Part shown: piece by piece, positions 51,265 through 64,000 of the stretch
How positions within the stretch are numbered: the first letter of the stretch is position 1
Layout: each line of letters starts with the position of its first letter
Origin: Acanthopleura granulata
Taxonomy: Eukaryota; Mollusca; Polyplacophora; Chitonida; Chitonidae
Assembly (NCBI GenBank): GCA_016165875.1
Contig: JABBOT010000004.1
Location: forward strand, 8,532,889-8,596,888
Direction: 5' to 3'
DNA length: 64,000 nt
Notes under the pieces: model-generated
Told to the model about the DNA's origin: nothing
What the model saw: the letters and a program-made list of their open reading frames with translations, nothing else
The model's database searches: none
Position numbers and translations under genes: made by a program

Positions 51265-54200
51265 CATATAGATTTACTTTGGAACAAAAGACATGTTCAG
51301 TACAGTAAATGAACTAAGAGTTTGCATACTTTGCCACATTCTGAGTGTTGTACTGATTTTAGAAAGATGTTTTGAGACTTGTTTTGGAAAATTGGATGAT
51401 ATCTTACTGAATAATTTTAGTTCAAGCCACAGTCAAAATATTTTATGATATTTATATGCTTCTAAATGTGCACTTGTGGGGGAGGGGGGAAATTTATAGC
51501 CATTTACTTTACATGTACTACTGTAATTCTTCACCCTGATTCAATCCCTTGATTGCAGCATGTTTCTTCAAGCATGTCTTCAGGACATTATTCTGTGCAG
51601 ACATACACTTTGGTAAAGCCCATAAACTGGCCATCCCTCCATGTGCAGTTTGGTCTAAAAAAGATTACTATATAAATTGCATATATAATACTGTATAAGT
51701 TGCAATGAAAACTGCTCTACATCTATGAATGACAAAAAGGTTGAGGATTTAGGATACTTTTAGTAAACCATATGCTAAAACATTAAATAAATGTTTTCCA
51801 AAATTATGAGGTAATGTTTGTTCAAGTTTCTTGATGGATTTTATTTATTTGTTTATTGTTGTGTTTTATTTTGTGTTCAAGGATATAATAACTATGGGGG
51901 TGAAACCCATAATCTAAAGGTCAGCTGTTTCTGGTGGTTTGCTTAATGACAATAACTGGTCTTCACACTGACAGGAGTCAGTCTGAGGTATTACCATTCC
52001 TTCAAATAAGCGATAAACGGACTTTCATTTGCTCAGTAAGTTTATATCAGGTAGAAGAGCACCTCATCACAATGGTTAAGGCCTATTGGCCTGAACTGGG
52101 GTGGTCAAGATGACTCACCTTGCAAGTACATTTCTTTACTGTCTCAGATTAAGCGGTACAACGAGAATGATCCAGCTAACAGTTGTTCAGATGGCCTGCT
52201 CTTATATTTCCTTCTTGCTAACAGCTGCATTTTTGAATTTCACAATTCACTGCCAATAAAACTCCACTGCCAGCATTCAGTCAAAATTACATTCTGCTGG
52301 ATATACAACTCTCTGTCCAAAACATGGATATAGTGTTTGGGATACACTTAATACCTTAACCTTTTTGTTGGACGCGAACAAACCTATAATGAACATATAT
52401 ATGCACATGTAAAGGATTGACGGTTACAACTGTTAACAGAACAAAAGTGATCAACAGAAAAATGAGACAATGTATCCGTGTATGCTTTGAATAAAAATAA
52501 TTAAGGGAAATTTATCAGCCATCTGAGGAATTGCTTAACTGCAGACCTGGTCGACTAAAGTCACCAGAATATGGGCACAAACTTCTGAATGCTGGAAGAA
52601 ATATTTTGGAGCAATCCTAGTTAAAAAGGATATACGTCAGTAATACCGCCCACCAACCAACACCATCATCACAGGTGCAAATTGTATGTCAGACACTTCC
52701 ACACAAATGCAACTTTAACATACTTGTACAGTGTTTGCAGGGCTCAAGCTCTGATACACAGCATGAACCTTGGTGGGTAAAAATTCATGTGTGCATAGGC
52801 ATTCAAACAGAAATTATCATGTATCGGTAAGCTTCTGTAATTTCGAAAGTTTGAAAAACACCTTACAATAGCTACCTAAAGGCATCACAGAATATGTCAA
52901 ACTATTACAATTTCAACAATCTCTTCAATTTCTCTATTTTTGTTTTCTTATCTCCTTAACAGCCACCCAGTCAGCTCCTCTTGCATTACAAAACCCAAAT
53001 ATTTTAACCAAGTAGGATCAATGCTCCCTGCAATTTTATATCCCATACAAATTTCTAGCAGACCCACTTCATTTCCATCATACTTACTGATATTTTTTAA
53101 AACCATTTAATACTACTCAGAAATTTTGACACACACACAGATGTATGCTGAAGAAGACATCTGAAAGAACAGAACACCTTGGAGAACAAGCGTTTTAAAA
53201 CACAACTGCTTTAAAAAACAGGAATTGTTGAAAAGAAAAAAACTGGGAGAAAAAAAAAAACAACTCTGATGTGCATTGAAAACATTTCATCTTCTTCTCA
53301 GCTTGCCATGATGAATAACAATGCCAGTTTAAGTTTTTGGTTTATTCTGATTTTGGTAATGGGAAACCAGCCAAAACTGCTAGCTTGAATTGGTTGGGTG
53401 AGATTAAACAGCACACACCTCCTCAACCCAATTAAGTGGTGACAAAAAAACAAGACTGCAACAAAATGGTAACAAATTACTGGCATCTTCACACGCAAAC
53501 TTTCTTTCCGTCCTGAGTATCTCGAGCATTGTAGACAAGTCTAAATATGGGAATGCTACAAAGTTGACGTGGAGAAAACAGGCAGAAAGCTCAAGAGTCA
53601 TCACAGGGAAATGTTAGCCAAATTGATTCTAGGATCCATGTCGCCTCCATTTATTCTTGAAAAGTAGCAGGCGTACAATGAAGAGCCACCCTGTAGGGAA
53701 GCTGTCAAGCAATCTTCATTGTTCAGTGTATTACTGTACAAGAGACATCCCAGTCCTGGCAACTTACTCGCAGACACGCTGTTATTTTGGGAACCTTTAC
53801 CGATTATAACACCCTCAGACAACAACGAAGCTTCACAATCCCTATAGGATTTCACGCAAAGCCATCCATATTTCCTTCCTTAGACAAATTTGCAACTGCT
53901 AAAATCAACAGAAAAACTAGCTAGGAAACTGAGTAGCGGCCTGATGACGTGTTGTATATAAGCTCACCAGAGAGTCGTCAGAGGTGTGAAGCAGTTGCGG
54001 GAGGGGTACCACGGCATTAATCATGGGATACCTTCCCCACACTGCTGATCAGACTCGACAAAGCCAGTAACCTAATCTACCATATTAAGCAGAGGTAAAG
54101 TTGGAACGACAGGAAATGAAAGGCCATCCCATAACCACTCTTTACCTACGATATCAGTCCGACAATTGGTGTCCGTGTTCTTATTGTCTCTAGATACCAC

Positions 54201-54750
54201 AAGATAGGAGGCTCTACAGCTCAGGGAAGAATCTCGCCCTGTAATAGCCGTCTGCGATCCTACTGGGAGTAATTGGCCCAAGCCACCCTTCTAGCTTTAC
54301 ACCACGGAAATGGTGTCTGTCTCGCCACACAAGTCATGAAGGCTACTGGCATTTGTCAACCTGACTCATGTTAGTTCTACTTAATGCAAGCATATTTCTT
54401 TTCTCTGTGCTTTAACAAAGCAGAAATGGTAGTTTACAGACTACTAAAAAGCTGAATGTCTATGGTAGAAAAATTACAAAATAAACAAGTAAAAAATTAC
54501 TGAAATAACCTTTTTGCTGTTTAATTATTAAACTTTTAATGAGTAAAAACTAAATTAACCATGAGCTATACAATGTTTATGTGTTCTACAAGAAAAAATT
54601 AGAAACCTGCTTGATTGCTCTGGCACACGTGCTGCCAATTCAGGTGTTTTAATTTTTGATCTGCAGTGCAATTATCATTGGGAATACAAAAATATGTATT
54701 GAATTTCCATCATTAAAACAACTGTCTGAATTAAAACGAGTGAAAATACT
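51265..54750. other. non-coding stretch, no gene recognised
   Basis: No supportable exon. A possible weak SINE tail lies near 51840-51880. The block 53590-54310 is less AT-rich than its surroundings and contains a tatataag sequence near 53956, but no transcript start can be shown. Confidence 0.45.
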
Positions 54751-54807
54751 GGCTCCAGTGAGATTTGAACTCACAGCTTTAATAGGGTGCCTAGCACCAC
54801 AGCTATA
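54751..54807 (-). mobile_element. tRNA-like relic (SINE head or tRNA pseudogene)
   Basis: On the minus strand the end reads gtgag/ttcaaat/ctcac followed by tggagcc: a perfect 5-bp T-arm with a 7-base loop and a 3' acceptor strand. Before it, tagctgtggtgctaggca resembles an A box. The matching 5' acceptor strand is absent and the anticodon region is not normal, so this is not a working tRNA. Confidence 0.55.
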
Positions 54808-56328
54808 AGAAAACAGAAGCAGACTCTAACAAGCAAACATTCCAATCTGGCTTATTTGGTAGCTCTGTTGGTAGAACCTTGGGGCTAGATGTCTTAATTG
54901 AGTCCACATATCACTGAAGAAATTGCTTTCTTTCGTCCAAAGATACCATAGCTCTTTCAGCGTTGGAGATTCCATACATGTAAATTGTCACACTCTCTAA
55001 AAGCACTTTTGTTCTAGCTTCAAAAGAAGGAGAAGGTCAAGAAACACATGTATAATTCATAATCCGGCTAACGATACAAATTTTTTTTCGAACAGATATG
55101 TGTCAGAATCATATTTCTGATCAGGCATATTTATCACGTACAGTTCGCGTTACATCCAAACACCTGCATAAAAAAATCTTCAATAAATATTATGTAAAGC
55201 ATTAATAATAGGACAGGATAAGGCATCAAAAATAAAATCTTGTGTCCTAAGATAGGTTGAAAATGATGAGTCCAATCAATCAAAGCGCAAATGATTAGTT
55301 TCAAAGGAATGTGACTGATAATATTTAAACCATGTTTATACTGCATAAATGTAGGAATCTGAATTGAATTGAAATGAATTGTCTGTCCCACTCAAGTATA
55401 AAATGCTATTCATTCAACTTGTGAAGAAAGCATTCATGTCCACATGAAGGCTGGAATGTTTTCGTATGGTTCACATTAACCACATTTACAGTATGGTTTT
55501 ATTCATTCACAAGTAATGTATTAGCTTTGGTTTAGTACAAGGACTTCCACCTCTGGAATGTAAAGATATGCTTTCCACAATCACATTAATGTGAGACAAA
55601 ATGCAAATTCACATCTTGGAGAGATCTTATCTATGTCATGCACTTGAACTGGAACAATATCTCTTGGAAGGAATTTGGCAGAAAGGAGGGAGGGGAGGGG
55701 AGGGGAGATACATTACCCCATGAATGTTCCACACCATACTTTCCACTCCCTTAAACTAGTCCTGCCTTATATAAAGGTTAAGCTGCTAACGACAGTTTAC
55801 GACCAGTTGTGTTCTACTCTGGCTCATAAATCTACACCAGAAAAGGAGAATGTGATTAGATGAAAGTTTTCATGTGATTTAACTCCTAGCCTTTAAGACA
55901 ATGGGCAACTGTCTCCATGGTAATACCACAGCAGCCATTACATTAATGTCCCATGATTAAAACATTGTTGCTTATCACCAGCCTGTTTTAATTTGATTTA
56001 AATGCTACCAATAGCACAACCTCAACGAACACCCTGTTTTCATAGGCTTACATATTCCAAATGACTCTCTTGGAGGTTATAAGCCCATTTTGTCATTTCT
56101 CCCACGAATATTATTACGCCTTTTGTATTTTTTTTGTTATATTTATGTAGATCTGTTATTGGCATGTGTAAATACCTATGTCTGTGTACTTGTTCGTGGA
56201 ATTCTTTGAACTGTCGAAATCCATACATGCTAATTTCTTGTATCATAAGGGAGAACTGATTAATCCAGTGCCATGATCACTACATTGCATGCAGTATGTC
56301 TTTTTTTTTCATAGAGCAGAACTCTACA
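54808..56328. other. non-coding stretch with G-rich motif
   Basis: No exon supported. A G-rich tract at 55685-55705 has four G-runs (ggg-a-gggg-a-gggg-a-gggg), the classic G-quadruplex pattern, on the plus strand. Confidence 0.6.
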
Positions 56329-56533
56329 TTTTCAAAATCTAGAGTCCTCCTAAGACTACTGAATGGATGTTTTCAAAATCTAGAGTCCTCCTAAGGCTGC
56401 TGAATGGATGTTTTCAAAATCTAGAGTCCTCCTAAGGCTGCTGAATGGATGTTTTCAAAATCTAGAGTCCTCCTAAGGCTACTGAATGGATGTTTTCAAA
56501 ATCTAGAGTCCTCCTAAGGCTACTGAATGGATG
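56329..56533 (+). repeat. tandem repeat, 5 x 41 bp, nearly identical units
   Basis: Exactly five units of 41 bases (ttttcaaaatctagagtcct + cctaaggctgctgaatggat + g). They differ only at two positions: aagac versus aaggc, and tactg versus tgctg. High identity marks it as much younger than the other arrays of the window. Confidence 0.95.
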
Positions 56534-59500
56534 CCATGTACATGTAGTACATCACATTGAAACAGAATGTCTGAAAAAATATTCTTTAATAGCAGTAGAC
56601 TTCCATGTATCTGAAAACTATTTTAATATCAGTTCTGTGTGCTACTGGCGTAAACACAAGGCTAATGGAAAATACAATATTCCCTATAACAATGACAGAT
56701 ATTAAATATTAATGACATTAAGAAATGGACTATGCTTTACGTCTGTGAACATATCTACTTTAAAGGATTTCGCAAAGGACAGTAATGCATTACGGAGGAG
56801 GCATGACCGAGGAGATTGCCTGATCAAGTCTCCCAGAAGCTACAGATCTCTAACCTCAAATCATTAATATTTCATTCTGGGGTGAAATCCGAACAGGACT
56901 TCCTTTAGATCTGGAAGAAAGACACCTGCCTTTTGCTCCTTAAAGCTGTGACTGTCTCCAAACTGAAAGACATGTCGTCTCTAGAAAGAAAACTTCATAC
57001 AACAACTGAATCACTGTTGCAATTTTATTGTACTTAATGTCACTATATAACAAATTTCATCTACGAAAGGTTATTAAGTTCATGATCTGAAAGGTAGAAC
57101 TCCAAATATTTGACAAACTATAAACCTACAACCTTGAAACTAATGTTAGAGAATTTTATTCTTCTCTTTGTGAATAGCCAGTCACTGTAATCACAGGTGG
57201 ACATGAGGCTACATAGGATCTGAGGTAACCTGATCTGAGCAAAAACAGTCAAGAAATAGTAAATGTAGTCAAGAAATAGAAGGAAAAATGAATTTTAATT
57301 AAATCAAACTGACAAATTTCACAACAGAAAAATGTTTTTGGATTTACCTATTCACTTGAAAGAGCCAAGAAATTAAATTATATTCACCATGAATTACTAG
57401 AGACTATAATCTACATAGCTTGACACACATGACAGCACACAGAATGATAATATCTGTATTTATCTAAGGTAACTCAGTCAATTTAAAAATTAGGCTGTTC
57501 ATCCTCTGGAAACAAACTACCTGTGCTCCACTATCACATTCATGTTCATGTTTTAACATAAACATGACATATTTACATTTCTGAACAAAGCTATAGATGA
57601 CAAATGCACAGCCGACCTCCAGCAACCCCCAACCAGCAGGTGAGGCAGGGTAGTGTGCAACGGTCCATTACTGACCATTTCCTGACCCCTACCCCACCCA
57701 CCTATTGGCAAGCACCTCCTCACAAATGTAATGAAGTTCAAACCAAGTGAGTGGGATGTTTAACTATGCAAGTATATTCAATACTAGTGGCAGCTTTGCT
57801 CTTGACCAACTGAAGTGTTAATAAGTCTTCAAGCTGAAGTGTTAAGCGTTGAAATCTTCAACAGATCTTCAAACTTTCAAACCTGAGTAGGCACAGATTT
57901 CAAAAGTAATCAACATCTAGATATCATTTCAGAGCTAGCATGCTTCATTTGTAAGACAGACTTTTCATGAAACTCTGTCCTATTGGGTTAGCCATGACCT
58001 TGACCAAATGGCATGACAACGGGCAAATGCTGCAAAGACAACAAGACCCTGAGTCGACGCCAGACCAAGGGTAACCAGATGGAAGAAGCTAGGCCTCTAA
58101 CTTGATTTGAACTGCCAGAATTTCAGGGAGTTCACTAGTGGAAAGGCCTAGCCGTCATTCCCATGATAAAAATCTGTTATTTAACAAGGGTGGCTTACAA
58201 TGGCCCAGTCTGGCTAGGTCGCGGCAGGAAGAAAAGACTCAGCCAGAGGGAATGCCGTGCCTATACAACCCCTGACACACTAGGACATGCAACATTAGCT
58301 TAAATTTGGCAAGTCTCAAAAACCGAAAGACATGAAAATTGAAATCTCTAATAACGTCTAGGACCATTGCAAAATCCAGAAGCTTGGTTTGTGCTGATGT
58401 CTCCCAACGAAGTTATCTCATCGCGACGAACTCTATTTGAACAATTAATTTCCCACCCATGGGGAATATGTCGCCTTAATCAAAATGTCCAATACAGAAT
58501 CAAGCTTTGTGCCCAGGGTAGGCACCTCTGCTACTCAAATTAACTTTCCATATTTGGATTTATCCAATATTATGTGGAGGAAATTATCAATTACATCTAA
58601 TCATAAGCTTTACAGATGCCAGGGGACAGGAAACATTGTGCGGTTCAATAAATATCTGTCGTGTTCATCACAGGAGCACAATCAACTTAATTCACATCTT
58701 ACGATAACTGTTAGCACTGCCAGGAGACAAGATACTCATTGCTCAACAGCTCCGATCTAATCCTCAAAATGCAAAACAAAAAAAACTGCTTGTGGCCAGC
58801 CTCCAAGGCTTGGAACTGTTAATTATTAAGCACTTTTTCACATATGCCCTCTGGAACTACTTATTTTTTTTCTGAAAACTTGTGGAAAATATCTGAAAGT
58901 TTTTCCAAATAATAATGTCAGAAATTTTAGCAGAATGAACTCTATATGCCACATTTTAATTTAAATTTTATTCAACTGACAAGCATGAAGCACAACTTTA
59001 ATTCACATCCCAAAACTTAAAATGCTTTCATTCTTTCATACCAATAGTGAAATGAAGACAGTAACATTTTGTACTAAGATAATAATAGATCGAGTATTGC
59101 AGCTTTTCCACATCACGCACCAAATACTCCTAGCTAATAAATCAAAATCACACAGTGAAGCCTATTTTTGATTCTCATTGCACATTTACGGAAACTCAAT
59201 TTTTGGCATTAAAATTAACTCAAGCTTTCCTTGAATCAAATGCACTTTTGTGCATCTGAGCGAAAGGGAACAACTTGGCATTGTCATGGGAGATTTCTGT
59301 CTCTGTTGATCAGTGACAGTCTGTGGCGGGAAGCCAATGAGCCATGGTGCCCATCTGTCATGCCTGGTTTTGACCATTACACTGAGGTATGTCTGAACTC
59401 AGAGCAGCTGCCTTAACCTCAAATCAGAGACAAAGTCATGGACATAGCAGCTTTTCTGCCCTCATGGCCAATAACTCAGTCTTAGCAAGGCTTTCGGCTC

Positions 59501-60709
59501 TAGTCAGGGCTGGCCAATCCCACCAGAACAAAAATGGGCAAGGTTATGTGTCAAAAGGCCGACTAAGATCAGTAATTGGTCAACACCGGGAAGTTATGGT
59601 TCTTGTCAACTATGATACTGAATGGTGGTCAGATTAAAGAGACAATGGGAAAATGACCAAAGCCTTTTATAGTCAACCCAGACCACTGAATACATTGTCC
59701 CAATTATCCCTACATGTTCATACACATTGATACCCATTAAATCAATACCTGGGCCTGAAGGACAGCTTGGTACACTTTTCCTTTTCAGGTAATTATATCT
59801 GGCATCTGAAATCCCCACCGGATAGAAAGTTTTAAATTCTTGTCAAATCTTAATAAATCCTAAAAGCTGCATGGTTCAGTGACACTGACGCATCCATACA
59901 TACCAATCTGCAACTGCTCTAGAAGAAATTACTTTTTGATGTAGCAATCAAACCTGAAGGCTATGTCACACTCTCAAGGGAAAAAACCGCATTATAAGTA
60001 CAGATTGGTGTCAAGCTGGGTTATGTCGCAGTAAGAACTAACTGTCCAGCAAAGTAATAAGGTTGTCCCACCATGATGGCAACCTGTCAGGCAGGTAATC
60101 ATCGCTATTAAACACAGTGAGAATAAAAATTGGTCACCATGACAACTTCCTCTTGAAAAGGACATGCAATTATCCTCACACCAAAATGTGAAAGTAGGAT
60201 CACTCAAACTTCATATACACATACAGAATAATCTTTCCCATGGGTAACTCATATTTCATGTCAGTGTTGGTGATATTGAATGGAAACAACTAATACAGGT
60301 ACATTCTTCCACCACAAGATTTAATGATTAATAAGAAACCCATGCAATTTTCAAAGTGTGCCCAAAATGACCTAAAATTTCCTCCATGACATAGTTGCTC
60401 AGTTAACCTTATTCTGAGATTTCTATATTGACTTTAGAACAGTGTTTTGGGGGTCTGTTTCAAAAGTAGGATGATACCTTACTGGAAACAAGTAAGTTTC
60501 AGCACTAGAAATAATACTTTGTGGTATTCATTTGCCTCGTTCGGTTCAAGTCATTTACTGTACTTCATCACATTTAGCCAAAAACACCAAATTCTGCATG
60601 AGATTTCTTTTCTTCTTTCCCAGAATTACTGCAAATAAATTGACTATTTTCTTCAAAAGAGTGTAACATCTTGAATGGGCAGAAATTAAAAAATGTGGAA
60701 AGTAACCCT
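56534..60709. other. non-coding stretch, no gene recognised
   Basis: No supportable exon on either strand. Less AT-rich blocks occur at 57590-58260 and 59230-59640. The open frames there overlap in opposite directions and lack family resemblance. Confidence 0.45.
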
Positions 60710-61085
60710 TTACATGCATTTGAAACTTTGATGTGCAACTGTAGAGTTCTGATATAGCAACAAATATGAAAAAGATATCCAAAATAGCACCCATTACTTA
60801 AGGGCTCGATGTGCAACTTCAACTGTTTGGAGGTTCTGTTGTAAGCTTAATACTGAATGACTCCCGCGACATGAAGCCTTGATGTGCAACTGCCAACTTC
60901 AGTTGCTAAGATTTCTGATATGGACTTAAGGAAAATATATCAAAAATCGTACTCATCACTTAAATATAGTTTTAATGTGAGTATTTAAAAATGGTACCCA
61001 TTACATGTGCCATTGCCTTGATGTGCACCTGTGTCTAAAGTTCCAATAAAGCATTCATGGGAAAGGATATCAAAATCCCTGTTCA
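60710..61085. repeat. loose tandem repeat, about 75-110 bp unit
   Basis: The phrase ttgatgtgcaact returns near 60728, 60809 (cgatgtgcaact), 60880 and 61018 (ttgatgtgcacct), followed by atatcaaaa-type and acccattac-type segments. Units are strongly diverged and uneven in length. Confidence 0.6.
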
Positions 61086-64000
61086 TACAGGCTTACTTAT
61101 CATTTGGTAGAAGTATGCATAAAAACTCACCATAGTGTTAAAGAATCTCTAATACTGGTAATAAGCATTTACTAAATGAGGGGAGCCTGAGGAAATCAGA
61201 AGAAAATTGCAGAGGGAAATTTATACCATGTTCAATCATGGAAAAAAAAGATCATTCAAGTAAAATGGCTGTTTCAGCGTTCAATAGCAGTTCAGGTTCC
61301 TCACAACCAAAATGCCTCTGTGAATCTCACAGCCGAATGCTTGCTCAGGCAGCAACCTGGTGTGAAAATGAAGCTAATTTACAGCTCTTTACAAGTCACA
61401 TTTGAACGTGTGATGTGGAAAAAATGCAGTAAGTGCTTCCGGAGGATGTTGCAGGTTGTGAGTTAACTGTAAGGCTATGATACAACCAATGTGGTCGGGT
61501 ACATGTAGGTATGAGGCTGTCCAGACTGAAAGAGCTACATGCCAACCAAATCCGACTCTATGGATACATCGACCATGTATTTCTGGCTTTGTGACAGAAA
61601 AGAAAAGAGATGACTTGCAGGAAAGTGTTTTTGAAATATTTCAGTGGAAGAACTACATTACCAAAACTGGAAAAGCAGGGGGGAAATATTTGTTCATGAC
61701 TATGTTAAGTTGTACACAACCACCTTACTAGAATAGTGTGCATATTCAGTGAGGAAAAACAGTCAAGTGGCGGTATTTCACAACATGTGGGAAAGAGTGT
61801 CATCAAGATGATCGATAAATCCAATTTTCTTTGTCAACCAAGAAGGTGTCATTGTCAATCACCAACCTAAAACAAATTGCCCGCAAGGTGTCTGAAATTG
61901 TATGTCTTCAAGTTACGACACAAGTGCATGTAGTGTTCAGCATGGTTTATAAAATTTTCTATGGCAGAACAGTTCAGATTTTCACAAAAACATTGCTACT
62001 CTAGGTGTATCTATACATGTAAGCGATAAAAAACTTATGTCTTCCAATATTTCACAAGTGTCTAAATTTGGATAAATTTTATATATCTCCACACTAATCA
62101 GCATGTGTAATATAAATGTAAATTACTTCACTGTTTACTACTACCACTAAATAAAAATGGAAAATCACATATTGATTGCCTGACAAAATGGAGCCAGGGT
62201 TTAAATATGTTGGACACTACCTGCTCTGAACGGCGAACCATAGCTTATCACAAGTGATATATTCAAAGGAGACCTGGCAGTTTTCCAGGAGTGCAGTCGC
62301 TATTCAATTTAACAGACCTCAGGATAGTTTCTCAACTGATGATGGGCCCGTCGAGGCTGTTATGTGGCATGGCTAGGATTGAAATTCAACCTGGTTTAAC
62401 CCATTCAAATAGGTGGTGGCATTATAACTGACAAGCATGGCAATATTGATCTGTTTCCATCTACAAGCACGCGTAATAGGGAATCCAGGAGAGACCATGT
62501 GACTTCTAATCTTGCTCCACAGAAACGGTAGCATCTGTTGATTACGACACCACTGAATTAAATTTTAATGAAACCCACGCAGCCTTCTGCACACAAACAA
62601 AATAACATAGCTTACCTTTCCCCGAATGCAAAATGTTACCAAACAAATATTAAACTCCTCATGGCAGAAAATGAAATGCAAAAGTAAATTTGGGGTATAT
62701 TGTTAATTTATATATATGGGACCTTCACACTCCTTTCATACTCCAGATTATTCATTTTACCTGATTTCATCTCTCTCTCTGTTAAAGTTATTGAATATCA
62801 TCACAATTTGTTACAATATACCCAGCAGAGCTGTATTATGAGAGAAGCACCCTCTGAGTAACATTTATAAATTGAATCTTTCCAAACCTTTCAGTTATTT
62901 GTAGTTATTTTGAGCCTGTCTAATGTACCTCAGCTTTATAAAGTAGCCAATTAAAAAAACACAAACACACACGTTTTTCCTTCTGAAGGAAATATAAGTT
63001 AGAAGTAGTTTTGAAAACACTACATGCCAGTATCTGTATGTAGAAATGCATTTGATGTACAAAAAAATTCCAAATTTTACTCGGATACAAAAAAGTGACA
63101 AAGGAATCTTTAACGCAAGTACTACTGCCAGGAGTCTAATAATTGAGAACAGTTAAAGATTGAAACAAATAGCTGACATGTCTTGGGAAAATGGCATCAT
63201 TTCATTTCTTAAGTGATGTCACACAAAAAGACCGGAAAGCAATGAAGACAGATATGGGTTTGATCTATACAAAACAATTTAACTGACAAAAACTTAGTGG
63301 ACCAAGTATTTGTGCCACTTCCCAGTATCAAAATGGCTTTCAATTCAATTTCTTTAATGAGATGTTTTCGTCACTTTAGAGATGTAGGTGGACAGAGTAC
63401 TGTCAAAAAAGGTTCAAAGGGGTGGGAAAAATCCATCGCACCAGCCTGGGGTAAACTGCAGATATCTGCCTAGTTGGCCATTTACATCACCCTATGTCAA
63501 AGAATGTGTCCGTGGTAGAAAGCCTTAAAGACTCTCTGTCTTAGTCACAAGTCCCATGATCCCAAAGACATGAGTCACACAGAAACAGAGTTTGACATTC
63601 TGTCTGGTCAAGGGTTTAATGCAACATTCTCTTGTTAGTAAAGCTCAACTTTAGATCAGAAATGATGAAAAAGAGTCCAATTACATCAGTCTACAGAAGT
63701 GTAAAGATGGAAGCTTGAACATTTTGAGGCATTTGATGCCCAGTGAATAGAATCTTTTGGGGTCTCATGAGGAACACTATCATGCGATGAAAACTGCCAA
63801 GTATATGTGTGGGGATAATCAATTTCAAAACACTTTCAAACTCAGACACAGAGTTCATTTACTGGCAGTAGGTACTTAAAATTGATGAAGATTGAGTGGA
63901 TTCATGATATTAGCCAATGAAGTCCAACATGAAGAAAAAACCATTTCATTCACATCGCTTTTAATGTCATTAACTATAACGTATATAACATCAATCTCTC
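61086..64000. other. non-coding stretch to window end
   Basis: No gene or clear repeat recognised. If the N-terminal exons of INTS13 exist upstream, they may lie beyond this edge. Confidence 0.45.

Noticed and set aside
51837..51960. Possible SINE tail (tttatttatttgtttattg with gtgttcaagga)
   Set aside because: Too degraded to assign; the body and head are not visible.
53601..53855. 84-codon minus-strand open frame in a less AT-rich block
   Set aside because: No family resemblance and no paired splice context; kept only as part of a composition anomaly.
1..64000. CRISPR array, bacterial operon or viral genes
   Set aside because: No direct-repeat/spacer pattern of the right regularity, no dense coding, and the gene present is spliced and metazoan.

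Overview
This is a stretch of an animal nuclear genome. It is AT-rich and mostly non-coding, with one clear spliced protein gene on the minus strand. The features that suggest a lophotrochozoan, most likely a mollusc, are: tRNA-derived SINEs whose body and tail match a type I know from bivalve and other molluscan genomes; scattered runs of the acatgtacatgta kind; many diverged minisatellites; and an intron-rich metazoan gene. Species cannot be told from the sequence alone.

Region 1 (1-4250): no gene is supported. It holds a decaying array of about 147-bp units (2534-3410), an unexplained 300-bp open frame on the minus strand (3417-3722), and poly(A) signals for the gene that follows.

Region 2 (4557-29126, minus strand): the 3' two thirds of INTS13 (Asunder/ASUN), a subunit of the Integrator complex. 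I could place 13 coding exons with GT-AG borders and matching phases. They give 511 residues without a break, corresponding to roughly residues 205-706 of human INTS13. Only the first exon (29036-29126) lies far away, across an intron of about 12.8 kb. The introns carry minisatellites, SINEs, and inverted-repeat elements that include a diverged pair of about 640-bp copies. The N-terminal exons (VWA domain, about 205 residues) were not found in the window.

Region 3 (29127-64000): about 35 kb where I find no convincing coding exon on either strand. It holds SINE remnants, several tandem repeats (24-25 bp at 37.6-38.2 kb, a clean 5 x 41 bp array at 56.3 kb, a loose array at 60.7-61.1 kb), hairpins and a perfect 24-bp palindrome, a G-quadruplex motif, and a few less AT-rich blocks that could be conserved regulatory DNA. 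Whether this is a giant first intron of INTS13, the intron of another gene, or intergenic DNA cannot be decided here. I found no evidence for a novel multi-gene system.
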